This document shows, piece by piece, positions 33,351 through 44,833 of a stretch of 64,000 bases of DNA. The stretch is from assembly GCF_051014445.1 (NCBI RefSeq), contig NC_135141.1:14632001-14696000 (forward strand). Reading direction: 5' to 3'. Source of the DNA: Colletes latitarsis (lineage: Eukaryota > Arthropoda > Insecta > Hymenoptera > Colletidae). The first letter of the stretch is position 1; each line of letters starts with the position of its first letter. The position numbers and the translations under genes are program-made. The notes under the pieces were generated by a model, which saw only the letters and a list, made by a program, of their open reading frames with translations, had not been told where the DNA came from and ran no database searches.

Positions 33351-33552
33351 ATTACTTTCTTCCCCAAATGAAGTAAATTTTTTTTATTTTTAATAGTTAC
33401 TAATAACTTGTTGTATGACTGTAAATAATGTAAAAAAAATTAAAAATTAATTTTAAACAAATTTCTTTACACGTTAGTTATTCTTTCACAATGCAGCCAT
33501 TTTGACTGCTTTTGGGCAATATAGGTATAAGTTTCAGTCTTTCTAGTGTTAA

Positions 33553-35032
33553 TAATGTAGTACTTTTAATGTATATAATTAAAATTGTACAATTTCTAAG
33601 CGACTCTGGTGTGGACATCGTTGCTGTAGCTCTTTACTTTTGCATAGGAAAACACCCCGAATTTATCTGCATAAACGAGGTTAGGTTTCGACGACAGCAT
33701 TGTTACCTATCTTTTATTTGTAATAATAATAATAAAAGGTTAACTGTTATAAGAGCATTTATACTGGGTGTACGATTGCATCTCTAAAATTTAGGAAACA
33801 TAACCATGTTTCTGATACAATGATTAATTGCACGATGCAGAAAGTTAACTAATGTTATAAGAATAAAAATAATGGCTTCCTCTGGTGCATTATCCATTGA
33901 ATAATGATCCCCCACCGATCAATATCGTTTGAAAGAATAGTAATAAATCGCGTATCGTTCGAAACTCACTACACCGACAAGCTAACCTACGAAAAGGACG
34001 CGCCGTCGAAGAAGAGGGTGGCTCGTATCGTGAATGACCAAGTCAGTGGACAATATACCGGTCCATTGAAAAACCGGATATTTCTCGAGTCCGTTACCTT
34101 CGCTCGTAGCATCTGTGCCCCGATCTGCATACGGTCCAAGCTCTCAGAGCATCCCCTTCTCGTCTCTCCTCTTTTTTTCCGATGTCATCACGGACCCGTC
34201 GTTTAACTCCGTGGAGTCCGGGTCTGTCTGAGGGGTGAACCAGAAGACCGCCCTAATTTCAACCGTCTGATCTTCGGGCGTACTTAAAGTCATTTGAATG
34301 ACAATGATCGTCGGGCCCCGCGGGGACTCGAAGACGATTTTCCACTTCCGCGGCGCGGTTGCGCGCGAAAGTGTGTCTGTTTCCACGACTACCTAGCCCG
34401 CGACACCCTCCATTTTCTCCCCGATGTTCCTTCGGCGACGATCGATCAAAACGACTGAAAACGCTAGTGCCTGCAACCCGATATGCAAATATTTTCACGG
34501 TGACTCCACTTAACCGCGGAGATTAATGACAGCCGCGGAAAGAGAGGCGAGCGCGACGTTCGCCGCGAGAGTTCGTCACGCTGACGACTCCGGGGGGGAC
34601 TTAATACTCGATTTTTCTCGGGCCCCGTGGGAGCATTCGCGCCCCGAAGACGCTTTCGGCGGCCAGAACGAGATCGCGATCTTTCTCGTGTCGTTAACGC
34701 TTCCGGGTGCGATTTTCCTGTGACAAAGTATGGTAATTATCCGCAATACTAACGACCTCGCCGATTTCAAGGATCTTTTAAAATGTTGGAGGAAGAAGGT
34801 CGCCGGCAAAACTATCAGCGAACTATTCTCCCCCAATTTTTACGAAACGGTGGCAACTCCAGTTTATACTCTTCTTATTATGGAATAAATGCTACAATTT
34901 TAGTGAAAATTAGTGTAATCCTTTAAAAAATATTGTGTTATAAATTAAAAAAATCATATTTATTCTAATTTTAAACGTATTCATTTACATTTAGGTGAAT
35001 TTTTATTCTGGAAACAGATTAATAAATATCTT
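33553..35032. other. No confident gene; GC-rich islet 33.9-34.8 kb
   Basis: AT-rich to 33900, then a CpG-dense islet to about 34830, then AT-rich again. Several frames overlap in the islet (33904-34206 plus, 34259-34498 minus, 34526-34723 plus, 34576-34836 minus). The one at 34144-34386 minus is listed separately because it looks the most protein-like. Confidence 0.4.
34144..34386 (-). CDS. Possible coding exon, unrecognised
   Basis: This minus-strand frame of 80 codons reads RKWKIVFESPRGPTIIVIQM, then TLSTPEDQTVEIRAVFWFT and DPDSTELNDGSVMTSE. The alternation of hydrophobic and polar residues suggests beta strands, and third codon positions in the first part are mostly G or C. However, no consensus donor follows, the frame ends in a basic tail and a stop, and competing frames overlap it. 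A pyrimidine-rich run ending CCCCTCAG inside it could instead be an acceptor on the same strand. I know no matching family. Chance in a GC-rich islet is quite possible. Confidence 0.2.
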   Translation of the reverse strand: METDTLSRATAPRKWKIVFESPRGPTIIVIQMTLSTPEDQTVEIRAVFWFTPQTDPDSTELNDGSVMTSEKKRRDEKGML

Positions 35033-35036
35033 TATA

Positions 35037-37329
35037 CAGGGTAAAAATTCTAATGGGGGATTCTAGAGGCCAAAATGAGACGAATATCAAGAATATCAAT
35101 TTGTTGATAGAGGCTTCGTTAAAAAGTTATTAACGTTCAATGTTGAACGTTACGCCTGTATTGAATTTTTTTTTCGAAAATGTGCAAAATTTCGGGGATA
35201 TGTCTATTCACCAAAAATTATTGTAATTGACCCCCGCAACCGAAAATAATTTTTCCAGAACGATTTAAAATTTTTTTTTTTCGTCGTAAAATTTAGGCAT
35301 CTAATTAGATTTTTCGGTAAGGAATTTTTTTCTCGAAAGTGCATAGGATTTCGGGGGTATGTGTAACGACCAAAAATGATTGTAATTGACCTCTGCAACT
35401 AAATATAATTTCTTTAGTATGATTTGAAATTTTTTAATTTCGTCGAAAAATTTCAGTACCTACTCGAATTTTTTTCTAGAAAGTGGGTAGGATTTCAGCG
35501 ATATGTGTATTCATAAAAAATGATTGTAATTGACCCTTGTAACTAAATATAATTTTTTTAGTATGATTTGAAATTCTTTAATTTCGTCTAAAAATTTCAA
35601 TACCTACTCGAATTTTTTTCTAGAAAGTGGGTAGGATTTCGAGGATGTATCTACTGACCAAAAATGATTGTAATTGACCCCCGTAACGGAAAATAATTTT
35701 TCCAGAACGATTTAAAATTTTTTTTTTTCGTCGAAATTTAGGCACCTGCCCCCCTTTGTCGAGTTTTCTTAAAAATTCATTTTTTATTTTTAATAATTTT
35801 GCTTGACGCTCTACAGAAAAGTTGCCTAATACTTTTTTGTAGGTACCCATAAGCTCTACTTCGGGGAAAAGTTTCATTGAAATACATTCACTATTGTAGG
35901 AGTTATGGTCGTTCGAAAATTGGACCACTTTTATGGCGTTTTTCACATTTTACGGGGCCAAGGAACAACTTTTCCAATATTTTTAAAATTTCTACATATT
36001 ATTCACTAAAATATGCGTTGATTGCTTTTCTAAATATTAATATCGTCCAATCCGTTCAGAAGTTATGACATTTTAAAGATACGCATGAAAGGGAAACATT
36101 TCAACATTAGATTTTCGGTAAGTAATTTTTTTTCTCGAAAATGCGTAGGATTTCGGTGGTATATGTATTGACCAAAAATGACTATAATTGACCCCCGCAA
36201 CTGATAATAATTTTTCCAGAACGATTTAAAATTTTTTTTTTTCGCCGAAATTTAGGCACCTGCCCCCCTTTGTCGAGTTTTCTTAAAAATTTATTTTTTA
36301 TTTTTAATAATTTTGCTTGACGCTCTACAGAAAAGTTGCCTAATACTTTTTTGTAGGTACCCATGAGCTCTACTTCGGGGGAAAGTTTCATTGAAATACA
36401 TTCACTATTGTAGGAGTTATGGTCGTTTGAAGTTTTGACCATTTCTATGCTGTTTTTCTCATTTTGCGGGATCAAGGACCAACTTTTCGAGTATTTTTAT
36501 GATTTGTACATATTCTACACTAAAATGCGCGTAGTTTGCTTTTTTAAATATTAAAATCGTCCCATCCAATCAGAAGTTATGACGTTTTAAAGATTCGCAC
36601 GAAACTTCGGGGTAACATTTCTAGCCCGCAATGATATTTTTGGTAAGGAATTTTTTTTCTCGAAAGTGGTTAGGATTTCGAGGGTATGTCTATTGACCAA
36701 AAACGATTATAATTGCCCACTGTAACTAAATATAATTTTTTTAGTATGATTTGAAATTTTTTAATTTTGTCTAAAAATTTCAATACCTACTCGAATTTTT
36801 TTCTCGAAAGTGGGTAGGATTTCAGCGATATGTGTATTCATCAAAAATGATTGTAATTGACCCCCACAACCGAAAATAATTTTTCCAGAATGATTTAAAA
36901 TTTTTTTTTTCGTCGCAAAAAGGCACCTAATTAGATTTTTCGGTAAGGAATTTTTTTCTCAAAAGTGCGTAGAATTTCGGAGGTATGTGTAACGACCAAA
37001 AATGATTGTAATTGACCTCTGCAACTAAATATAATTTCTTTAGTATGATTTGAAATTTTTTAATTTCGTCTAAAAATTTCAATACCTACTCGAATTTTTT
37101 TCTCGAAATTGGGTAGGATTTCAGCGATATGTGTATTCATCAAAAATGATTGTAATCGACCCCCGCAACCGAAAATAATTTTTCCAGAACAATTTGAAAT
37201 GTTTGAATTTAATTGTTAATAACTTTTTAACGAAGCCTCCATCAAGAAATTGGCATTCTTGATTTCCGTCTTATTTTGGGCTCTAGAATCCCCCATTAAA
37301 ATTTTTCCCAGGGGTGGCCGAATATCCTG
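35037..37329. mobile_element. TIR-satellite element with TATA target duplication
   Basis: TATA (35033-35036) precedes the left end CAGGGT, which then jumps to AAAAATTCTAATGGGGGATT, so about 18 bp of the arm are deleted. The right end CCCAGGGGTGGCCGAATATC, then CTG, is followed by TATA (37330-37333). The interior holds about three diverged monomers in minus orientation. The reverse complement reads as AGTTATGGxCGTTTGAA and TTTTTGTAGGTACCCAT. Two near-identical blocks, 35690-36100 and 36200-36600, show a recent internal duplication. No transposase is present. Confidence 0.85.
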
Positions 37330-37333
37330 TATA

Positions 37334-37922
37334 CTATTGTTAGTTGGTGAAACAATTGACAAGATCACAATTGTATATTCACAACACTTTATGTAAAAAG
37401 AAAGACGTGTTCGCGTTAACTGCCGACACAAGACTACACAGGGAAATCGACAACGTGCACAACACTTTTATAAAGCCAAGATGGCACCAATACAATGTCT
37501 ATTGTATGATAACAGATGTCGCGATTAGCCCCATGCTCGAATTTCCATATTCCAATAAAATTCACGTAAATATTGTAATTTTTCAATTTAATTACATCTA
37601 CCAGCCTTAAATAATTCGAGGTAGCTCAAAGATATGTTTTTTTTTTAAGAAATACAAAATTGCAGTGATATGGAGGTTAAGGCGTGAAACTACCCTTCAA
37701 AGTTTGGCCCCTCGTAATGCAATCTTGAAACCTGTTGGAAATACGAAGAAGTGTTTTGAACAAATTCTGGATGATTTTTAACGGAAACATGGTGTGCACC
37801 GATAATATAGCGAAGTATTTTTATTTTTAACTCACAATTAGATGTAAGTATTTTTATATTGAATACTATAACAAAGTCGAATCTTTTTCGATAACGTTGA
37901 CAATACTCTTCCGATTGGATGG
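37334..37922. other. No gene recognised
   Basis: An 88-codon plus frame (37344-37610) starts four codons inside the flank and reads DVFALTADTRLHREIDNVHN. It matches no family I know. The rest is AT-rich. It may be a host interval split by the satellite element, but no partner was found at its left flank. Confidence 0.35.
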
Positions 37923-39704
37923 TTACGGCCTGCAATACTATTAATGATCATCGACTGTTAAATTTCTATTCCTGAATAGTATTCAAACGTTACATTTCTG
38001 ATGATTAATATGGCGGCTTTTTCAGTTTTTGCACCTTTTAGAAACTATTAATATAACAATTGTCGAATTCCCACTCGCGAAAGCTCCATTTCCTAAACAT
38101 CAAGACACTAACAAATGAAAAGAGAAACTAAATTTAAATAATTTCTAATAAAATCGCAAGATCTAACTATTAGATCTTACGGCCTGCAATACTATTAATG
38201 ATCATCGACTGTTAAATTTCTATTCCTGAATAGTATTCAAACGTTACATTTCTGATGATTAATATGGCGGCTTTTTCAGTTTTTGCACCTTTTAGAAACT
38301 ATTAATATAACAATTGTCGAATTCCCAATCGCGAAAGCTCCATTTCCTAAACATCAAGGCACTAACAAATGAAAAAAGAAACTAAATTTAAATAATTTCT
38401 AATAAAATCGCAAGATCTAACTATTAGATCTTACGGCCTGCAATACTATTAATGATCATCGACTGTTAAATTTCTATTCCTGTATAGTATTCAAACGTTA
38501 CATTTCTGATGATTAATATGGCGGCTTTTTCAGTTTTTGCACCTTTTAGAAACTATTAATATAACAATTGTCGAATTTCCACTCGCGGAAGCTCCATTTC
38601 CTAAACATCAAGGCACTAACAAATGAAAAAAGAAACTAAATTTAAATAATTTCTAATAAAATCGCAAGATCTAACTATTAGATCTTACGGCCTGCAATAC
38701 TATTAATGATCATCGACTGTTAAATTTCTATTCCTGAATAGTATTCAAACGTTACATTTCTGATGATTAATATGGCGGCTTTTTCAGTTTTTGCACCTTT
38801 TAGAAACTATTAATATAACAATTGTCGAATTTCCACTCGCGAAAGCTCCATTTCCTAAACATCAAGACACTAACAAATGAAAAAAGAAACTAAATTTAAA
38901 TAATTTCTAATAAAATCGCAAGATCTAACTATTAGATCTTACAGCCTGCAATACTATTAATGATCATCGACTGTTAAATTTCTATTCTTGAATAGTATTC
39001 AAACGTTACATTTCTGATGATTAATATGGCGGCTTTTTCAGTTTTTGCACCTTTTAGAAACTATTAATATAACAATTGTCGAATTCCCACTCGCGAAAGC
39101 TCCATTTCCTAAACATCAAGACACTAACAAATGAAAAAAGAAACTAAATTTAAATAATTTCTAATAAAATCGCAAGATCTAACTATTAGATCTTACGGCC
39201 TGCAATACTATTAATGATCATCGACTGTTAAATTTCTATTCCTGATTAGTATTCAAACGTTACATTTCTGATGATTAATATGGCGGCTTTTTCAGTTTTT
39301 GCACCTTTTAGAAACTATTAATATAACAATTGTCGAATTTCCACTCGCGGAAGCTCCATTTCCTAAACATCAAGACACTAACAAATGAAAAAAGAAACTA
39401 AATTTAAATAATTTCTAATAAAATCGCAAGATCTAACTATTAGATCTTACGGCCTGCAATACTATTAATGATCATCGACTGTTAAATTTCTATTCCTGAT
39501 TAGTATTCAAACGTTACATTTCTGATGATTAATATGGCGGCTTTTTCAGTTTTTGCACCTTTTAGAAACTATTAATATAACAATTGTCGAATTCCCACTC
39601 GCGAAAGCTCCATTTCCTAAACATCAAGACACTAACAAATGAAAAGAGAAACTAAATTTAAATAATTTCTAATAAAATCGCAAGATCTAATAGTTAGATC
39701 TTAC
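37923..39704 (+). repeat. Satellite array, 7 copies of a 254-bp unit
   Basis: The unit start GGCCTGCAATACTATTAATG recurs at 37927, 38181, 38435, 38689, 38943 (as AGCCTGC), 39197 and 39451, giving an exact period of 254 bp. Copies differ at only a few positions each. Every unit ends with the palindrome AAGATCTAACTATTAGATCTT. The final unit instead has AAGATCTAATAGTTAGATCTT, in which the three central bases are inverted. The unit also contains ATTAATATGGCGGCTTTTTC and CGAAAGCTCCATTTCC. It has no coding capacity. Confidence 0.95.
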
Positions 39705-40784
39705 GAACATACTGAAAGTAACGGTCTACATAAGGTGTAAAAAAATAACAGGATATTTTTCGGTTCGACGTATGATTACCAGAAGTATTCCTCGAGTATC
39801 GATTCGCGAGAACATTCAGCAAATAATAACCGCAGAACGAGGAAGCACGCAACGTATCGATCAAGAAGTAACTTTCGGTTTGACCGAAGTTTGTCGGCCA
39901 AGGGAACAGAAATAGTTGAAAAGTCGGTCGAAGTTCTGCGAGGGGGCCTCTATTCAGGAAAAAGGAAAGAATTTTCGGTCGTGCATGAGACGCGGTCACG
40001 GCTTGAGAGCCTCGTCACGAAATACACGCAACGACACAACGCGAACGAGCGCTAACGTCTGGTTTTTTCGTCCCGATTCCGGCCCCCGCACGGACCCCAC
40101 GCCCGGACGAATTAGGGACGCGCGTCAAACCGTGCCGGGGCCCGGCTCCTTTCGGATTCGTGACACCCGGTATTGAGCAACACCGGGACAGATCGGATGC
40201 GACGCGTACAACAGTTTTTCTGTTCCATGGCGAAATCTAAAAATACGCCCGGCAACCACTTCAAATCGAAAGAGTTGCTGGGGCAGGGGGCACGGGCCCC
40301 GAGGCATTCCTACTTTGATTGGCTCCGAGTTTCGGCTTCTGTTTGGTAATAACGATCTCAACAAGAGACGAATAGCCTCTTCATCTCCGTCGACTACTGT
40401 TCCTAGTTCGTTTACTCTCATTTCACGCGTGAGGAATTTTCTGAGTAAAATATTACCTAACGACACAATTTCTAGCACTTCTCGATGCATATTTTTCATT
40501 TAAACATTTAAGATAAATAAAATGTACGCACAAGGATTACACCATATCAAGCAGGGTGAAAGAGCGAGGTTCAAAGAATAAGGGTGTTCTAAAATCTAAC
40601 CCAAATATTTGATAACACATGTGTTTTTAATTAATCTAAAACTAATTTGACACAGTAACAAAAAAAAACAAAAAATTCCAAACGGATTTAAAACTGTTTG
40701 GAAAATTTACTTGGAAATTTAAGTAATGCTCCTATGTAGAATGGTTGTAATTTCATGTGAAATATACATTGTTTAGAAATGACC
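39705..40784. other. GC-rich islet, no gene recognised
   Basis: The stretch 39760-40330 is CpG-dense. A 124-codon minus frame (40125-40499) and 86-101 codon frames on both strands overlap without domain or splice signals. From 40540 to 40784 the DNA is AT-rich and leads into the next array. Confidence 0.4.
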
Positions 40785-41905
40785 GTACAACTAAAACACA
40801 CAAACTATGTATATTGAGGTTAAGTTGAGAATTTTAGTTTTTCATGTTACTGTTTATTTTATATTTATATATAGGGATGCTAGTTTATCCACTAAAGTTA
40901 TTATATAAAATAAATAAATTGGTTGTGAAAAACCAAGTACACAGATACTTATTCAACGTTCCATATGTTATTGCAATTACACTATTTCTTAAATTTCGTG
41001 GTGACTTCTCCAAATACAACTATGTACATTGAGATTAAGTTGAGAATTTTAGTTTATCATGTTATTGTTTATTTTATATTCATATAAGAATGCTGGTTAT
41101 TATATAAAATAAATAAATCGGTTGTGAAAAACCAAATATACAAATACTTATTCAATGTTCCAAATGTTATTGCAATTACATTATTTCTTAAATTTCGTGG
41201 TGACTTTTCCAAATACAACTATGTACACACAAACTATGTATATTGAGGTTATGTTGAGAATTTTAGTTTTTCATATCACTGTTTATTATATATATATAAG
41301 GGTGTTGGTTTATCCAATAAAGACATTATATAAAATAAATAAATTGGTTGTGAAAAACCAAATATACAAATACTTATTCAAGGTTCCACATGTTATTGCA
41401 ATTACACTATTTCTTAAATTTTGTGGTGACTTTTCCAAATACAACTATATACATTGAGGTTAAGTTGAGAATTTTAGTTTCTCATATTACTGTTTATTTT
41501 ATATTTATATAAGGATGCTGGTTATTATATAAAATAAATAAATTGGTTGGGAAAAACCAAGTACACAAATACTTATTCAACGTTCCATACGTTATTGCAA
41601 TTACACTATTTCTTAAATTTCGTGGTGACTTTTCCAAATACAACTATGTACATTGAGGTTAAGTTGAGAATTTTAGTTTCTTATGTTACTGTTTATTATA
41701 TATATATAAAGGTGTTGGTTTATCCAATAAAGACATTATATAAAATAATTAAATTGGTTGTGAAAAACCAAATACACAAATACTTATTCAACGTTCCATA
41801 TGTTATTGCAATTAAACTATTTCTTAAATTTCGTGGTGACTTTTCCAAATACAATTATGAACATTGAGGTTAAGTTGAGAATTTTAGTTTTTCATGTTAC
41901 TGTTT
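40785..41905 (+). repeat. Tandem array, ~5 copies of a 201-216 bp unit
   Basis: ATTGAGGTTAAGTTGAGAAT or close variants recur near 40812, 41028, 41241, 41453, 41654 and 41862. Each unit carries TTATTGCAATTACACTATTTC and CGTGGTGACTTxTCCAAATA. Long units contain GGTTTATCCAATAAAGACATT and short ones lack about 15 bp there. The alternation suggests growth by two-unit blocks. Frames of 62-106 codons running through the array (844-type start at 40844, 41155, 41547) come from the repeat itself. Confidence 0.9.
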
Positions 41906-41919
41906 ATTATATATATATA

Positions 41920-42165
41920 TATAAAATATCGAAATAAGTTAAAATATGTTTTGGAAAAGTCAGTATATATATTATATATATAAATTATATATGTTTATTA
42001 TATATATATAATATATATACTGACTTTTCCAAAACATTTTTTGACTTATTTCGAAATAAAAAATATCGAAATATCGAATTAAAATATCGATAATATATTA
42101 TATATATATATATATATATACTGACTTTTCCAAAACATTTTTTAACTTATTTCGATATTTAATTA
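41920..42165. repeat. AT microsatellite with inverted TGTTTTGGAAAAGTCAG arms
   Basis: TGTTTTGGAAAAGTCAGTATA (41947) is followed by TATATACTGACTTTTCCAAAACA twice in inverted orientation (near 42015 and 42119), separated by runs of TA. Flanking GAAATAAGTT and AACTTATTTCGA continue the inversion. The DNA could extrude a hairpin. It looks like a small fold-back element expanded by TA slippage. Confidence 0.75.
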
Positions 42166-42472
42166 TTTCTTTTTCCAATTTCCATTGTGTTGTTCATTTT
42201 ATTACATTTATTTTATACGTACTTGTACTGAAGTAAACTGAAAATTCAGTTGAAAACGTTATACGAAATGAATTAAACATATTGTTCAGTTTGCAAATAT
42301 TATACTAAATAATATTTTATCTTCAAAGAACTGTTGGTTTGGTTGCTTTTAATATACGATGGGGCAGATCATCCAGCATGATACAAAAAGCTGAGACTAT
42401 AACTCGTATTTATATGTATATTTTTTCGTGTTTGTTAAATAATTATTCCCGCAGTTTTTATATTGTGAACTA
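42166..42472. other. AT-rich spacer, nothing recognised
   Basis: This is AT-rich sequence between two arrays, with no frame, hairpin or repeat of note. Confidence 0.5.
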
Positions 42473-43395
42473 TTGATTTCGTTATTTTTGAGTAAGGTAG
42501 AACATTCGATAAGATGAAGAAAAATTACATTTCATTGTTGTCAAATACTACTTATCGTTAATTTACTCTAGCCTCTATGGTAGAAAAATTTTATAAAGTT
42601 TTGGTTTCGTTATTTTTGAGTAAGGTAGAACATTCGATAAGATGAAGAAAAATTACATTTCATTGTTGTCAAATACTACTTATCGTTAATTTACTCTAGC
42701 CTTTATGGTAGAAAAATTTTATAAAGTTTTGGTTTCGTTATTTTTGAGTAAAGTAGAACATTTGATAAGATGAAGAAAAATTACATTTCATTGTTGTCAA
42801 ATACAACTTATCGTTAATTTACTCTAGCCTTTATGGTAGAACAATTTTATAAAGTTTTGGTTTCGTTATTTTTGAATAAGGTAGAACATTCGATAAGATG
42901 AAGAAAAATTGCATTTCATTGTTGTCAAATACTACTTATCGTTAATTTACTCTAGCTTTTATGGTAGAAAAATTGTATAAAATTTTGGTTTCGTTATTTT
43001 TGAGTAAGGTAGAACATTCGATAAGATGAAGAAAAATTGCATTTCATTGTTGTCAAATACTACTTATCGTTAATTTACTCTAGCCTTTATGGTAGAACAA
43101 TTTTATAAAATTTTGGTTTCGTTATTTTTGAGTAAGGTAGAACATTCGATAAGATGAAGAAAAATTGCATTTCATTGTTGTCAAATACTACTTATCGTTA
43201 ATTTACTCTAGCCTCTATGGTAGAACAATTTTATAAAATTTTGGTTTCGTTATTTTTGAGTAAGGTAGAACATTCGATAAGATGAAGAAAAATTACATTT
43301 CATTGTTGTCAAATACTACTTATCGTTAATTTACTCTAGCCTTTATGGTAGAACAATTTTATAAAGTTTTGGTTTCGTTATTTTTGACAAGAGTA
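42473..43395 (+). repeat. Tandem array, 7 copies of a 128-bp unit
   Basis: TTTCGTTATTTTTGAGTAAGG or a one-base variant recurs about every 128 bp (42475, 42603, 42731, 42859, 42988, 43116, 43245), and the last copy breaks off near 43390. Each unit holds GAACATTCGATAAGATGAAG, CATTGTTGTCAAATAC and TTTACTCTAGCC. Copies are nearly identical. No coding capacity. Confidence 0.95.
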
Positions 43396-43850
43396 GGATA
43401 AGGCATTGTATGAGATATGAATAAAGTGCATTTTGTTTCTGTTGGATATTACATACCTCTCGTTACATTCTGTACTTTTTATGCATGAGAAATTTTACGA
43501 AATTTTGCATTCGCCGTTTTTCGTATAAAATAGCATAGAATATACTGCAAGATAAAAATAATGTGGCGTCGGGACTAATTTTTATTTATATGTATTTCTG
43601 ATTATCTTTTATTTCATTCGAATATTAACTACCGTTAACTTACGGTACCTGCTCTTTGCGAAGTTCTATATCTGTTACGTTTGACACGAATAAAATAAAA
43701 CATTCTGTGTAGCAGAAATGAAGTGAGACGATTATTATTTATAATTCTCATATTTTTCTCAGTAACGTTCATTAAGTGAACATCGATTAATGCAAAGCAG
43801 ATTTCAAACGTCGACTAACTTGTTTCGAATAAAAGAAGAAGATCCAAGTG
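43396..43850. other. AT-rich DNA, nothing recognised
   Basis: The first 100 bp resemble a strongly diverged unit of the preceding array (TTTATGCATGAGAAATTTTACGA, CGCCGTTTTTCGTATAAAAT). The rest shows no repeat or frame. Confidence 0.4.
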
Positions 43851-44475
43851 CCCATATGAAGCTTCAATCTCATCTAAAATTCTTTCTTTTAATCTATTTC
43901 TCGAGTTCGACATCATTCCATAACATTATATCCCAATGTAAATAATTAATACAGACATTATAAGTTTTACTTGTACATTATATTTATCACCAGTCAAATT
44001 TCATGGAAATTCCATTAAGATGCTTTTGGAAAACAAAAATAATTTTCAGGAATAAATAAAATATATTTAAAACATTTCTCTTCCATCAATTTTACACATG
44101 TTTGATAATTGATGTTGGTATGACAGAAAAGTGACTTTTAAAATTCTTTAGGATATGTTAAAGCCCATATGAAGCTTCAATCTCATCTAAAATTCTTTCT
44201 TTTAATCTATTTCTCGAGTTCGACATCATTCCATAACATTATATCCCAATGTAAATAATTAATGCAGACATTATAAGTTTTACTTGTATATTATATTTAT
44301 CACCAGTCAAATTTCATGAGAATTCCATTAAGATGCTTTTGGGAAACAAAAATAATTTTCAGGAATAAATAAAATATATTTAAAACATTCTCTTCCATCA
44401 ATTTTACACATGTTTGATAATTGATGTTGGTATGACAGAAAAATGACTTTTAAAATTCTTTAGGATATGTTAAAG
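43851..44475 (+). repeat. Two-copy direct duplication, 313 bp
   Basis: CCCATATGAAGCTTCAATCTC begins at 43851 and again at 44164. Both copies run through CGAGTTCGACATCATTCC, TTTATCACCAGTCAAATTTC and GATAATTGATGTTGGTATGAC to TTCTTTAGGATATGTTAAAG with only a few single-base differences. This is a recent tandem duplication. Confidence 0.92.
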
Positions 44476-44606
44476 CAATTGTAAAATTAATAAAAATACA
44501 AACTAGCTCTTCGGCAAAAATAAGTTTGATATATCTGCTTTAGTGTAAACAGTATTTTTGTTGCTATTAAGAAATAAAAATTAAGTCTCAAACCCTCTAT
44601 AGTTAA

Positions 44607-44829
44607 CCCTCTATAGATGGAATTTTTTTCTCAAATATAAACTTGCAAGGCATTTATTTTGATATTTCAGGTTGATGGTGCTCCCAATCGTCATCGATAT
44701 TGTTATTGGTTATCTCAGAGACATTATATAATTAAGACGTATACGTCATCTTGTGAGAAAGATAAAATTATTTGGTAAAATGTCGATGTAATAGCACGTG
44801 ACCTGAAAGTCACACTGGCCCATAGAGGT
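44607..44829. mobile_element. piggyBac-type MITE with TTAA flanks
   Basis: TTAA (44603-44606) is followed by CCCTCTATAGATGG. The right end CTGGCCCATAGAGGT is followed by TTAA (44830-44833). The ends are inverted around CCTCTAT and less well beyond. The motif GACCTGAAAGTCACACTGGC near the right end and the 223-bp non-coding body are typical of small piggyBac derivatives in Hymenoptera. The left inverted repeat is eroded, so confidence is moderate. Confidence 0.6.
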
Positions 44830-44833
44830 TTAA

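Larger units (their letters stand above)
30836..33548 (+). mobile_element. piggyBac-like transposon, TTAA-flanked, broken by nested insertions
   Basis: TTAA at 30832-30835 is followed by CACTCGATTGACT. At the far end, AGTCTTTCTAGTG precedes TTAA at 33549-33552. The two 13-bp ends are inverted with three mismatches. Near both ends lies a subterminal motif AGTCATTTTGACTGC or CAGCCATTTTGACTGC, and another copy (GCAGTCATTTTGACTAC) lies at 32604. Inside, in order, are a mariner remnant (to 31574), a TIR-satellite element (31575-32591) and the C-terminal piggyBac transposase (32867-33350). The N-terminal transposase is missing, replaced by the inserts. If the outer TTAAs belong together, this is one 2.7-kb element; the alternative is two partial copies. 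Confidence 0.65.

Noticed and set aside
41155..41867. Frames of 100-106 codons as a membrane protein family
   Set aside because: They run through the ~212-bp tandem array and simply repeat its sequence. They have no homologue and the frame is broken between units.
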